64,000 nt of DNA from Pseudofrankia nepalensis (GTDB taxonomy: Bacteria; Actinomycetota; Actinomycetes; Frankiales; Frankiaceae). The position numbers and the translations under genes are program-made. The notes below the pieces were generated by a model. The model did no database searches. It saw only the letters and a list, made by a program, of their open reading frames with translations, and was not told where the DNA came from. Location: assembly GCF_016786305.1 (NCBI RefSeq), contig NZ_JADWYV010000003.1; one strand, given 5' to 3'. This document shows, piece by piece, positions 16,843 to 24,172 of the stretch (position 1 is its first letter; each line of letters begins with the position of its first letter).

Positions 16843-17235
16843 TCAGGCGTGATTCCGGTCGTAGGCGGCTCGCGCGGCGTCGACCTCGGGCATGTGGACC
16901 TCCGCCCACTCCTTGAGGCGGCAGATCGTTTCCAGGAGGGACTGGCCCAGCGGCGTGAGCTCGTAGTCGACGCGGACCGGCACCGAGGGGGTCACCGCGC
17001 GGGTCAGCAGGCCGTCTCGCTCGAGGCCCCGCAGGGTCTGAGTCAGCATCTTCTGGCTCACTCCGGCGATCCGCGCGGACAGCTCGGAATAGCGCATCCG
17101 GCCCCCCAGGCCGAGCGCCACGATCACGAGGCTCGCCCACTTGTCGCCGATCGTGTCGAGCAGCCGGCGGCTGGGGCAGGAGGCGGCGAACGCGTCGAAC
17201 CGGGCCGCCGGCCCGTCGGCGGTGGTCACATCCAT
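16843..17235 (-). CDS. HxlR-family winged-helix regulator
   Basis: The protein has 130 residues. It shows the HxlR layout: CPSRRLLDTIGDKWASLVIVAL, then MRYSELSARIAGVSQKMLTQTLRGLERDGLLTR as the recognition helix region, and VDYELTPLGQSLL as the wing. GGAGGT precedes ATG 17235. It is divergent from the oxidoreductase gene at 17405, the usual arrangement in which the regulator controls a neighbouring redox enzyme in response to electrophiles or quinones. The N-terminal Cys (residue 20) could be the sensor. Confidence 0.88.
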   Translation of the reverse strand: MDVTTADGPAARFDAFAASCPSRRLLDTIGDKWASLVIVALGLGGRMRYSELSARIAGVSQKMLTQTLRGLERDGLLTRAVTPSVPVRVDYELTPLGQSLLETICRLKEWAEVHMPEVDAARAAYDRNHA

Positions 17236-17248
17236 GACTTACCTCCGG

Positions 17249-17285
17249 GTGCCTACACCACTTCAAAGTGCCTACTTCCCAGTAG
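17249..17285. promoter_or_regulatory. Candidate HxlR operator
   Basis: In the divergent gap, GTGCCTAC occurs at 17249-17256 and 17268-17275. The second copy runs into CTACT-TCCC-AGTAG (17272-17285), a perfect inverted repeat. HxlR regulators bind short TAC/GTA palindromes of this kind next to their own start. Confidence 0.5.
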
Positions 17286-17310
17286 AGAGTAAGCCACCGA
17301 TGGTTGTGCA

Positions 17311-17390
17311 TTGCGGCCAGTCACACATTGCCGCCAATCACGGATCGCGGCCAGCCACGCATCGCGGCCGGTCGCGCATCGCGGCCATCG
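17311..17390. repeat. Imperfect 20-bp tandem repeat in divergent promoter
   Basis: Four units of the type ATCGCGGCCAGYCACGC run between the HxlR operator and the oxidoreductase start. They sit where a 5' untranslated region would be. Confidence 0.7.
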
Positions 17391-17404
17391 GAAGGAGATT
17401 CGTC

Positions 17405-18301
17405 ATGACACTCGCGCTCGTGTCCAAGCCCGGCACCTCCGCGCCCACCCTCGAGGAGGTGCCACCGCCTCCGTTGGGACCCGGCGACCTGCGGGTCCGC
17501 GTCACGGCGGCATCGGTCGATCTCATCGACGTCCTCATCGCCGCCGGACCGGTCCGGACGATCTTCGGACTCACCGGCACGGTCGGCGTGGGCTGCTCAC
17601 TCACCGGCGTCGTCACCGAGACCGGTCCCGACGTCACGGGATTCTCGGTTGGCGACCCGGTCGCCGCCATACACCGCGACTTCGCCGCCGCGGCTCGCGG
17701 GCACGCCGAGGAGACCGTGGTGCCGGCGGCGGCCGCCGCGCCGCTGCCGAACGGCCTCGATCCGGTCGACGCGGCCTCCGTCCCGCTCAACGCCTTGACC
17801 GCGGCGCAGCTGCTGGACCGGCTCGGCCCCGCCGAGGAGCGGACCCTGCTGGTCACCGGCGCCGCCGGCTCCGTGGGCGGGTACGCCGTCGCGCTGGCGG
17901 CCCACGCCGGCTGGGCCGTGACCGGGCTGGCGCGCGAGTCCGACCGCGACTTCGTCCTGCGAGCCGGCGCCCGCGACCTCGTCACCGAGCTGCCGGGGCC
18001 GTCGTTCGACGCCGTTCTCGACGGCGCCGTCCTGCACACGGCGGCCCTCGCCGCCCTCCGCGACGGCGGGGCGTTCGTCGGCGTGCCGCAGCCGTCTCCG
18101 CCGACCCCCGAGCGCGACATCAAGATTGACATCGTGAGCGTCGAACCCGACGGCGCGCGGCTCGCTGCGCTGCTCACCCTCGCGGCCACCGGCGTCCTGG
18201 AGCTACGGGTCGCCGGCCGGGTGCCGCTGGCCGAGGCGGCGACCGCGTACGACAAGGTCGCCGGCGGCGGCCAGCGCGGCCGGTGGCTGCTGGTGCCCTG
18301 A
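17405..18301 (+). CDS. Zinc-less NAD(P)H quinone oxidoreductase (MDR family)
   Basis: GGAAGGAG precedes ATG 17405. The 298-residue protein has the GroES-like N-terminal domain (PPPLGPGDLRVRVTAASVDLIDV, GCSLTGVVTETGPDVTGFSVGD) and a Rossmann domain with TLLVTGAAGSVGGYAVALA. The zinc-binding cysteines of alcohol dehydrogenases are absent, which places it with quinone oxidoreductases and related NADPH-dependent reductases. It probably detoxifies quinones or aldehydes under control of the divergent HxlR regulator. Confidence 0.85.
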   Translation: MTLALVSKPGTSAPTLEEVPPPPLGPGDLRVRVTAASVDLIDVLIAAGPVRTIFGLTGTVGVGCSLTGVVTETGPDVTGFSVGDPVAAIHRDFAAAARGHAEETVVPAAAAAPLPNGLDPVDAASVPLNALTAAQLLDRLGPAEERTLLVTGAAGSVGGYAVALAAHAGWAVTGLARESDRDFVLRAGARDLVTELPGPSFDAVLDGAVLHTAALAALRDGGAFVGVPQPSPPTPERDIKIDIVSVEPDGARLAALLTLAATGVLELRVAGRVPLAEAATAYDKVAGGGQRGRWLLVP

Positions 18302-18751
18302 CCCACGGCGCTTCCCTTGGATCGTGTTTCGCGGTCCCGGTCCGCGTCGACCGGCCCGGAAAGATCCGTGGGAAGGGCCTCAATACCGCCGACCACCCCG
18401 GTGCCGCCGAGCGGCCGGAAGTCGCGGCGGCCGACGACGCGCGCACCGCGCCCGGAAGTCCCGAGCGCGTTCGATCACTCAAGGTGACGACAGGGAGTGT
18501 CGCTACGGCCGTCGGGGAGATCGCTGGGTCACCATCAGGCCGAAGTCCGGCCCGGAAACGACGCGATGAGCGAAATCCCGACCCACGGCGGCTCAGGCCC
18601 ACGCCTGCCCTGATCCTCGGCTACCCCCTCGTCCTCGTCCCGGCGGTGGCGGTGACCGGCGTCGGCGAGCGCGATCGCGGCCGACGCGGCGGGCACCTGA
18701 ACAAGCGGCGGGACGCGGGACACGCGGCCGGGCACCGAGACAGGAGACCGG
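18302..18751. other. Intergenic, no gene seen
   Basis: Frames are open because of high GC but lack codon bias with a start and ribosome site. It probably contains the promoter of the leader ORF and VCBS gene. Confidence 0.45.
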
Positions 18752-18802
18752 ATGGGCGCGTTCAGACCATGGGGCCGGGCCTCGACGCGGCGGCGCGCAT
18801 GA
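18752..18802 (+). CDS. 16-codon leader ORF overlapping the VCBS gene start
   Basis: CAGGAGACC lies just before ATG 18752. The ORF reads MGAFRPWGRASTRRRA and its stop overlaps the downstream ATG as ATGA at 18799. The downstream gene has no ribosome site of its own, so its translation is probably coupled to this arginine-rich leader. Confidence 0.4.
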   Translation: MGAFRPWGRASTRRRA

Positions 18803-20013
18803 GCCCGCGGACCGGTGGCAGGCGTGGCGCCGCCGGGCTGCTCGCGGCGGTCTCGCTGGCGCTGCCCGCGCTGGTCGTCGTGCCCGGAACCGCGCGGGCG
18901 GCCGCGCTCTTTGCCCCTCCGATCACCTACATCACCGGATCGGGCCCGGCCGACGTGGCGGTGGGCGATCTGACGGGCGACGGCAACGACAGCCTGGCGG
19001 TCGCCAATCTCGGCCACGGAACGGTCTCGGTGCTGCTCGGTAACGGTGATGGCACGTTCGCGCCCGCGGTGCCCTACCCCGCCGGGCCTGGCCCGGCCGC
19101 GGTGCGCATCGGTGACCTGCGCGGAAACGGCGTCTCCGATCTGGTCGTGGCGAACCAGTTCGGCGCCACGGTGTCCGTGCTGCTGGGCAACGGCGACGGC
19201 ACCTTCCAACCCCCACGGCCCTATCCCGCCGGATGGGGTCCGTCCGCGTTGGCGGTGGCCGACCTCACCGAGGACGGCGCCGCCGACGTGGCCGTCGCCA
19301 ACCAGTACGACGGCACGGTCACGGTGCTGCCGAGCAACGGCGACGGCACCCTTCAACCCCCACGGCCCTACCTCACCGGGCCGAGCCCGTCGGCGAAGGA
19401 CATCGGCGACTTCAACGGCAACGGCGCCCTCGACCTGGTCGTCGCCAACACCGGGGACGGCACGGTGTCGGTGCTGCCGGGCAACGGCGACGGCACCTTC
19501 CAGCCCGCGCGCCCCTATCTCGCCGGACCGGGCCCGTCCGACGTGGCGGCGAAGGACCTCAACGGTGACGACCTCGCCGACGTGGCCGTCGCCGATGCCG
19601 GGGACGACACGGTCGCGGTCCTGCTGGGCAACGGCGACGGCACGCTCCAGCCCCCGCGGCCCTACCTCACCGGAGCCGGCCCCTCGGCCGTGACCGCGGG
19701 AGACTTCAACGGCGACGACGCCCCCGACCTGGCCGCCGGCAACACCGGGAGCGCCACGGTCGCGGTCCTGCTGGGCAACGGTGATGGCACCTTCCAACCC
19801 GGGGTTCCCTACCTCACCGGCCCTGGTCCCGCCGCCGTGACCGCGAGCGACCTCGACGGCGACAACCTCGACGACCTGGTGGTCGCCAACCAGTTCGACG
19901 GCACGGTCACGGTGCTGCTGAACACGGGAGACAGCGCCGCCCAGGCCGCCGGTCCCGCCCAGGCCGCCGGGGCGGCCGCCGCCGGGAACCCGGGCGGGTG
20001 CTCTGGTTCATGA
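18799..20013 (+). CDS. Secreted FG-GAP/VCBS seven-repeat protein
   Basis: From ATG 18799 the protein has 404 residues. A twin-arginine-free signal peptide (GLLAAVSLALPALVVVPGTARAAA) is followed by seven repeats of about 49 residues. Each is of the form GPGPAAVRIGDLRGNGVSDL plus VVANQFGATVSVLLGNGDGTF. The DxNxDG-like loops (DLTGDGNDS, DFNGNGALD, DLNGDDLAD) fit calcium sites in the VCBS/FG-GAP blade, and seven blades could close one beta-propeller. The tail ends GGCSGS. It is exported, with a likely binding or adhesive role. An in-frame ATG at 18769 is an alternative start. Confidence 0.8.
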   Translation: MSPRTGGRRGAAGLLAAVSLALPALVVVPGTARAAALFAPPITYITGSGPADVAVGDLTGDGNDSLAVANLGHGTVSVLLGNGDGTFAPAVPYPAGPGPAAVRIGDLRGNGVSDLVVANQFGATVSVLLGNGDGTFQPPRPYPAGWGPSALAVADLTEDGAADVAVANQYDGTVTVLPSNGDGTLQPPRPYLTGPSPSAKDIGDFNGNGALDLVVANTGDGTVSVLPGNGDGTFQPARPYLAGPGPSDVAAKDLNGDDLADVAVADAGDDTVAVLLGNGDGTLQPPRPYLTGAGPSAVTAGDFNGDDAPDLAAGNTGSATVAVLLGNGDGTFQPGVPYLTGPGPAAVTASDLDGDNLDDLVVANQFDGTVTVLLNTGDSAAQAAGPAQAAGAAAAGNPGGCSGS

Positions 20014-20311
20014 TCCAAGACCGGCCGCGCCGTCCACACGCCACCATCGCCGGGTTTGCCCGGCCGTACGGTCACCTACTCGGTCTCCGGTCTGAACGCC
20101 GTTCGCTGTCGCGGGCCTCAATCTGGCTACCTGCTGGCATTCCGGACCTCGGGTGGAAGCGGCATCCCGGTCGAACCGGCAAAGCAACCAACACTGCTGT
20201 CGGTACCCCCACGGAAAACATCGCAGAACCGTGCAGGAACGACCAGCAGTTCCACATCCGGCCGGCTCGTCATCGAGAGCGGTTTTGAGCTTCCCGCGCG
20301 GGAGGCGCTCG

Positions 20312-20730
20312 ATGACCACACCCGGCAACCGACCCGCCAGGAGCGCCGACGACAGGAAGGGGAACTCGGCCGCGCAGGACGCGACCGTGATCATGGTGCT
20401 GGTCATAGGACTCAGCTTCCTGTTCCGCTTCGGCAACCCCTGGGCCCTGGGAGTCCAACTCTGCGTCCCCGCCTACGTCACCCCGCTTAATAGTCGCCCC
20501 CGCGGGCTACCTGTCCGTCATCGGCCTCCCGCTCGGCATCCGCCACCTGGCACTCGGCGGCGCGACCACGCAGCGAATGCGGCCAGCATGGCAACTCCTG
20601 GTGTTCACCGGCTTCGTCATGTTGGCGCTGAACATTGCGGAGCCTCTCAACGAACGGAACTACAGCAAAGCCGCCTTCGACGCCGCCGGGTCCCTCCTAC
20701 TAGGAGTCTCCGGCGGCGGTCTGGACGCAC
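20312..20730 (+). pseudogene. Broken DUF2637/SpdB-like membrane protein
   Basis: The first frame reads MTTPGNRPARS, then DATVIMVLVIGLSFLFRFGN, and loses sense near 20487. A second frame continues with APAGYLSVIGLPLGIRHLAL, TGFVMLALNIAEPLNE and SKAAFDAAGSLLLG, which resembles the end of DUF2637 proteins carried by actinomycete integrative elements. One frameshift and loss of the C-terminus make it non-functional. The 300 bp upstream (20014-20311) hold nothing I can support. It hints that an older element once inserted here. Confidence 0.5.
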
Positions 20731-20739
20731 GCCCGGGTG

Positions 20740-21720
20740 CTACGCCGCCACTTCACGGGGCCCCAGGTCTGCGAGCAGACGCTTCGCGAGACGCCGAACG
20801 GCAAGATCATCGTCGCGCAGCGACGCCCAGGCGGCAGGGACCGGCTCGCCGTCCAGCCACGCGTCGACCGCCGCGCGCAGGGCATCAGCCAGGCCGAGGC
20901 CCGCCTTCAGCTCCCGCAGCATGCCCACGAGGATCATGTGGGCGCCGTCGGTCAGGTCCAGCTCGTCGTCCCACCCGTCACGGGCCACCGCAGGGACGTC
21001 GTGCTCCGGCAGCGGACAGCAGGTCTGCGTGGTCAGCGGACCGAGCAGGCACTCGTAGAGCCATTGCGCCCCCGCGAACGCCCGCACACCGGCGAGACAG
21101 GATTCGATGTCGCGCCGTAGCTCCCGCTGTGCCCGCCGCGACCCAACGACGCGGCCCGCGCCGTCCCACGCGTTCTTGCGGTCCGTGAGCGCGTCGACGG
21201 GCCACTGGCCGCCGCTCACGCCCGGCGTTCCGACGTACCCCAGCAGGAACCGGAAGACGGCCGTCAGCCACGGATCCTCGAAGTAAGCGGCAATCCGCCC
21301 TACAGTTCCGTCCTTGCGGGTCGGCTTGGCCACCGCGCCGCGGTCCTTGCGCCCGGAGCGCCTGAGATCTGCCAGGGTGGACCGGGCGACCGTGGTCAGG
21401 TAGGCGGCGTAGTTCGAGAAGTTGTCGCCGACCTCGGGGAACCGGACGTGCATCGCCGCATGGGCCCGGATCCACACATCCATGCACAGGTCGACACACC
21501 CGGTGCTCTCACAGGTCGCCCAGGCCCCACCTGGCGGCTGGGCCGCCGCGAGCGGCCCGCGGCCGGCGCACACCCCGGCGCCCTGCGCGGCGTGCAGCGC
21601 GTCGCGCGCCTGGCGGATCACGCGCCAGACCAGCATGGTGCTCTCCGTCAGGCAGGCCGACGACTGGCAGAAGGATGATGTAGCCGGCGGCACCACGCAG
21701 AGATGTTGAGCAGCAGACAC
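20740..21720 (-). CDS. Hypothetical protein with sigma-region-2-like segment
   Basis: GTG 21720 is preceded by GGAGAG, giving 326 residues. The segment VDLCMDVWIRAHAAMHVRFP with NFSNYAAYLTTVARSTLADL then RRSGRKDR has the pattern of sigma-70 region 2 (DVWxRA, then LxTVARxxLxDxxR). The rest does not show region 4 and is unlike known sigma factors. The C-terminal half is helical, with a charged end. A defective or repurposed sigma-like protein fits, but this is weak. It is convergent with the broken DUF2637 gene and may belong to the same island. Confidence 0.55.
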   Translation of the reverse strand: MSAAQHLCVVPPATSSFCQSSACLTESTMLVWRVIRQARDALHAAQGAGVCAGRGPLAAAQPPGGAWATCESTGCVDLCMDVWIRAHAAMHVRFPEVGDNFSNYAAYLTTVARSTLADLRRSGRKDRGAVAKPTRKDGTVGRIAAYFEDPWLTAVFRFLLGYVGTPGVSGGQWPVDALTDRKNAWDGAGRVVGSRRAQRELRRDIESCLAGVRAFAGAQWLYECLLGPLTTQTCCPLPEHDVPAVARDGWDDELDLTDGAHMILVGMLRELKAGLGLADALRAAVDAWLDGEPVPAAWASLRDDDLAVRRLAKRLLADLGPREVAA

Positions 21721-22077
21721 GACGCTCTCCGTTCACGGAAACCCATCGATGTATGGGGCTAGGCCCAAGACGGGCCTGCGCGTCCTGCGCTTCGCGCAGC
21801 AATGAGCACATAGGGCTCGGTGTCGCTACCTGCTGCCGCACGTGCCGATCAAATCCGCATCGGCGGCCACCCACGTGGAGGACCAAACCATGTGCGGCAC
21901 GTGCAACTGTTCCGCATCGTGTCGGACGCCGCGCTGTGCTGTCAAGAGAGTGCGACCTGCGGACGGGGCAGCCCCTGGACGGCGGCGGCTGTCCGTTAGT
22001 GGGTGACGAGGGCGCCCCGCCCCACCATCACCAGCAGCTGGCCGCCGGCACGGGCGGTCTTGGGGAAAGGACAAGCC
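21721..22077. other. Divergent intergenic region
   Basis: No gene is seen. It separates the minus-strand sigma-like gene from the cyclase-like gene and must hold both promoters. GGGGAAAGGAC at about 22060 is the ribosome site of the latter. Confidence 0.5.
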
Positions 22078-23289
22078 ATGGTCACCCAGCTTCGCGAAGC
22101 CTTCGCTGACCCGCAGTCCCGAGAGGCTCGAACCCTGCTGTACATCTCTCAGGTCGAGTCGACGTCGGCGAAGGAGCGGCAGCCCGAGGCTGGGTGGCTG
22201 CCCGCCCTGGGCTGGTGCTACGACACGGTGACCGCGATCGCGATGGCCGCCGACGAGAGCGCGGAGATCAAATACCTGGGCGACGCCATCATGATCTCGT
22301 TCGACAGCGACCACGCCACCGACGCAGTGAACGTGGCGATCCAGGTCCAGGAGGCGATCAATGACGCCCACCAGGGCCGCACTGGAGCGAAGGGCACGAT
22401 CGACTTCAGCTGCAGCACCGGGATCAGCACTGGCTCCGTGGTCTCGTTCGTCACGCCGACCGGCAGCCGGGACTTCGTCGGCACCGTCGTCGACAAGGCC
22501 AGAGGGCTGTGCGAGGCGGCCTCGCCCAAGGCGGTCTTCGTCGATCGGGCGACGGCCTCGGCCGCGAACGTGATGCGGATCCGCAGCAGGATCGGTGATG
22601 CGCTGGGTCGTGCGCCGGAGCAGTACCAGGGCGACGTTCAGCGCGCGCCGCTGAAGGGTTTCGACCAGCCCGTCGAGTACTACGAGATCCTCTGGGACCA
22701 GCAGCTGTATGGGTTCAAGTCGGAGGCGGTGACCCGCAGCACCGACCGGATGCGCACCGCCGCCGCGCCGGTCGCGGCCGGTCCGACCGGTGGCCGGGTC
22801 TTCGGCGCCCAACCGGGTGACCGGGGCCACAGTGCGCCCGAAGAGCGGCACGTCGGCGAGGTGACCTGCTGGCGGCGGGAGTCGAACTTCGGATTCGTGC
22901 GGGACAAGCGCACCGGCGAGGACTTCTACTTCCGTTCGAATCATCTTGTCTACCCGGAGGACGCGGGATCGAGCCTCAACGTCGGCGCCACCGTCGCGTT
23001 CGTGGCTTCCGGCACTGGCGATACCGCCCGTAAGCGCCAGGCCGTGGCGATGCTGGTGGTGGGTGACTACGCGGAGGGCACGCTGAAGCTTCCGGACGCC
23101 AAGGCACACGGCTGGCTGCGCGTCCAGGACGGCCTCGGCAACGGCCACCACGTGTTCACCCCGCGCCGTGCGGTCGAACGCTATGCGCCGGGCACGCTGC
23201 TGAGCTTCAAGGTGGGGACCAACGACCGCGGTGGCCTCGCCGAGGAGATCGAGTTGCCGGACGAGGAGGACACGGCGAAGGCGGCGTAA
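22078..23289 (+). CDS. Degenerate class III nucleotide-cyclase domain fused to cold-shock domains
   Basis: ATG 22078 follows GGGGAAAGGAC; the protein has 403 residues. Residues about 18-195 have the class III cyclase layout: LLYISQVESTSAKE, IKYLGDAIMISF, STGISTGSVVSF, RDFVGTVVDKARGL. The first metal Asp (FxDIxGxT) is replaced by S/Q, and the Asn and Arg of the VNxAAR motif read D and G. Only the second metal Asp remains, so cyclase activity is doubtful and a nucleotide sensor is more likely. Residues about 258-330 form a cold-shock fold (NFGFVRDKRTGEDFYFRSN), and a weaker second one follows (HGWLRVQD, HHVFTP). It is 200 bp upstream of the NYN RNase gene on the same strand, which suggests an RNA-related pair. 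Confidence 0.75.
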   Translation: MVTQLREAFADPQSREARTLLYISQVESTSAKERQPEAGWLPALGWCYDTVTAIAMAADESAEIKYLGDAIMISFDSDHATDAVNVAIQVQEAINDAHQGRTGAKGTIDFSCSTGISTGSVVSFVTPTGSRDFVGTVVDKARGLCEAASPKAVFVDRATASAANVMRIRSRIGDALGRAPEQYQGDVQRAPLKGFDQPVEYYEILWDQQLYGFKSEAVTRSTDRMRTAAAPVAAGPTGGRVFGAQPGDRGHSAPEERHVGEVTCWRRESNFGFVRDKRTGEDFYFRSNHLVYPEDAGSSLNVGATVAFVASGTGDTARKRQAVAMLVVGDYAEGTLKLPDAKAHGWLRVQDGLGNGHHVFTPRRAVERYAPGTLLSFKVGTNDRGGLAEEIELPDEEDTAKAA

Positions 23290-23371
23290 GCCCGACCCGG
23301 CCGGCCGGCGCCCGCTGCACGGGCGTCGGCCGGCGCTCCGCCCGGAGATCGAGGAAATCGGGACACCGCTG

Positions 23372-23400
23372 TTGAGTCCGAAGGTTCGATCGTCTATACT
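23372..23400 (+). promoter_or_regulatory. Sigma-70-type promoter
   Basis: TTGAGT (23372-23377) and TATACT (23395-23400) are separated by 17 bp in an otherwise GC-rich gap. Transcription would start near 23407, just before the hairpin-rich stretch and 80 bp before the NYN gene. Confidence 0.55.
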
Positions 23401-23406
23401 GTGGTT

Positions 23407-23467
23407 GCCCCCGCCGCTAGCGCCAGACCTGGGAAATCCAGACCTTATGGCCACCGGCGGGGTTTTT
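23407..23467 (+). ncRNA. Candidate small structured RNA or attenuator upstream of the NYN RNase gene
   Basis: Right after the promoter, CCCCGCCG (23409-23416) pairs with CGGCGGGG (23455-23462) and is followed by five T (23463-23467), as in an intrinsic terminator. Inside, GCCA (23422-23425) pairs with TGGC (23448-23451), and CTGG (23429-23432) with CCAG (23438-23441) around a GAAAT loop. The result is a compact RNA of about 60 nt with three nested stems, its own promoter and its own terminator. It may be an independent RNA or an attenuator that limits transcription of the NYN gene starting 21 bp later. Confidence 0.5.
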
Positions 23468-23487
23468 AATGTCATCACTGTCGGAAG

Positions 23488-24171
23488 GTGTACGGGGACG
23501 TGCCGACGGGATCTTTGGTGCTGGTAGATGGGTGGAATCACTATCTAGCCGCGATGCGGTGTTTCGGTTACAAGATGGCTGTCCAGTTTCCCATCGATCG
23601 GCTGGCCGCCAGCCTGACCACGCAGACCAAGGCCGAGGCCGTCATCGACGTTGCCGTGGTCATGGCCTTGCCTAACCGGCACGACCCAGCCGAGCAGCCG
23701 GAGTTCTGGACCTGGCGCAGCAGGCTCAACCGCCTCCACAACTATGGCGTCCGACACGAGAAGGCACGCTTCCGCTACGAGTCCCTGAAATGTTCGGCCT
23801 GCGAACATGAACTGGCCCGCGTGGTGGAGTGCGAGCGCTGTGCAACGCCCCATCCACTGGCTGGTCGTCGCAAGGAGAAGGGCGCCGATATCAAAATCGC
23901 CGCGCTCGCGCTGGACGGTGCCTGGCTGGCGAGCTACTCCACGTTGATCCTGCTTTCGCAGGACTCGGACTTCGGCCCGCTGGTCCAGCAGCTCAAGGAG
24001 GTCCACCGGCGGCAGGATCGTTGGTACGACCTGTACTCGGCCTACCCGGTCTGCTCCCAGGCTGGCCACGAACACCGGTCGGTACCAGGAACGAAGCCTC
24101 TCGAGATCACGGAAGAGGACTACGCCATGCTGGCCAGCCGCCCGCTGCGGGACCCCCGAGCGGCCGGGTAG
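23488..24171 (+). CDS. NYN-domain (PIN-like) RNase with zinc ribbon insert
   Basis: The start is GTG 23488 (or GTG 23500); the protein has 227 residues. The acidic residues of the NYN/PIN active site are visible: LVDGWNHY near the N-terminus, KGADIKIAALAL in the middle, and LLSQDSDFGPLV. Between the first two lies a CxxC(13)CxxC insert (CSACEHELARVVECERC) that probably binds zinc and may position RNA. Such enzymes cleave RNA with a metal ion. The promoter and hairpin RNA lie directly upstream and the cyclase/cold-shock gene precedes them, so the three may work together. The gene is convergent with the AAA-HEPN gene; their stops are one base apart. Confidence 0.8.
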   Translation: MYGDVPTGSLVLVDGWNHYLAAMRCFGYKMAVQFPIDRLAASLTTQTKAEAVIDVAVVMALPNRHDPAEQPEFWTWRSRLNRLHNYGVRHEKARFRYESLKCSACEHELARVVECERCATPHPLAGRRKEKGADIKIAALALDGAWLASYSTLILLSQDSDFGPLVQQLKEVHRRQDRWYDLYSAYPVCSQAGHEHRSVPGTKPLEITEEDYAMLASRPLRDPRAAG

Positions 24172-24172
24172 G

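Noticed and set aside
22078..24171. Pycsar-type cyclic nucleotide defence
   Set aside because: The cyclase domain lacks key catalytic residues and no cyclic-nucleotide-binding effector is encoded nearby.
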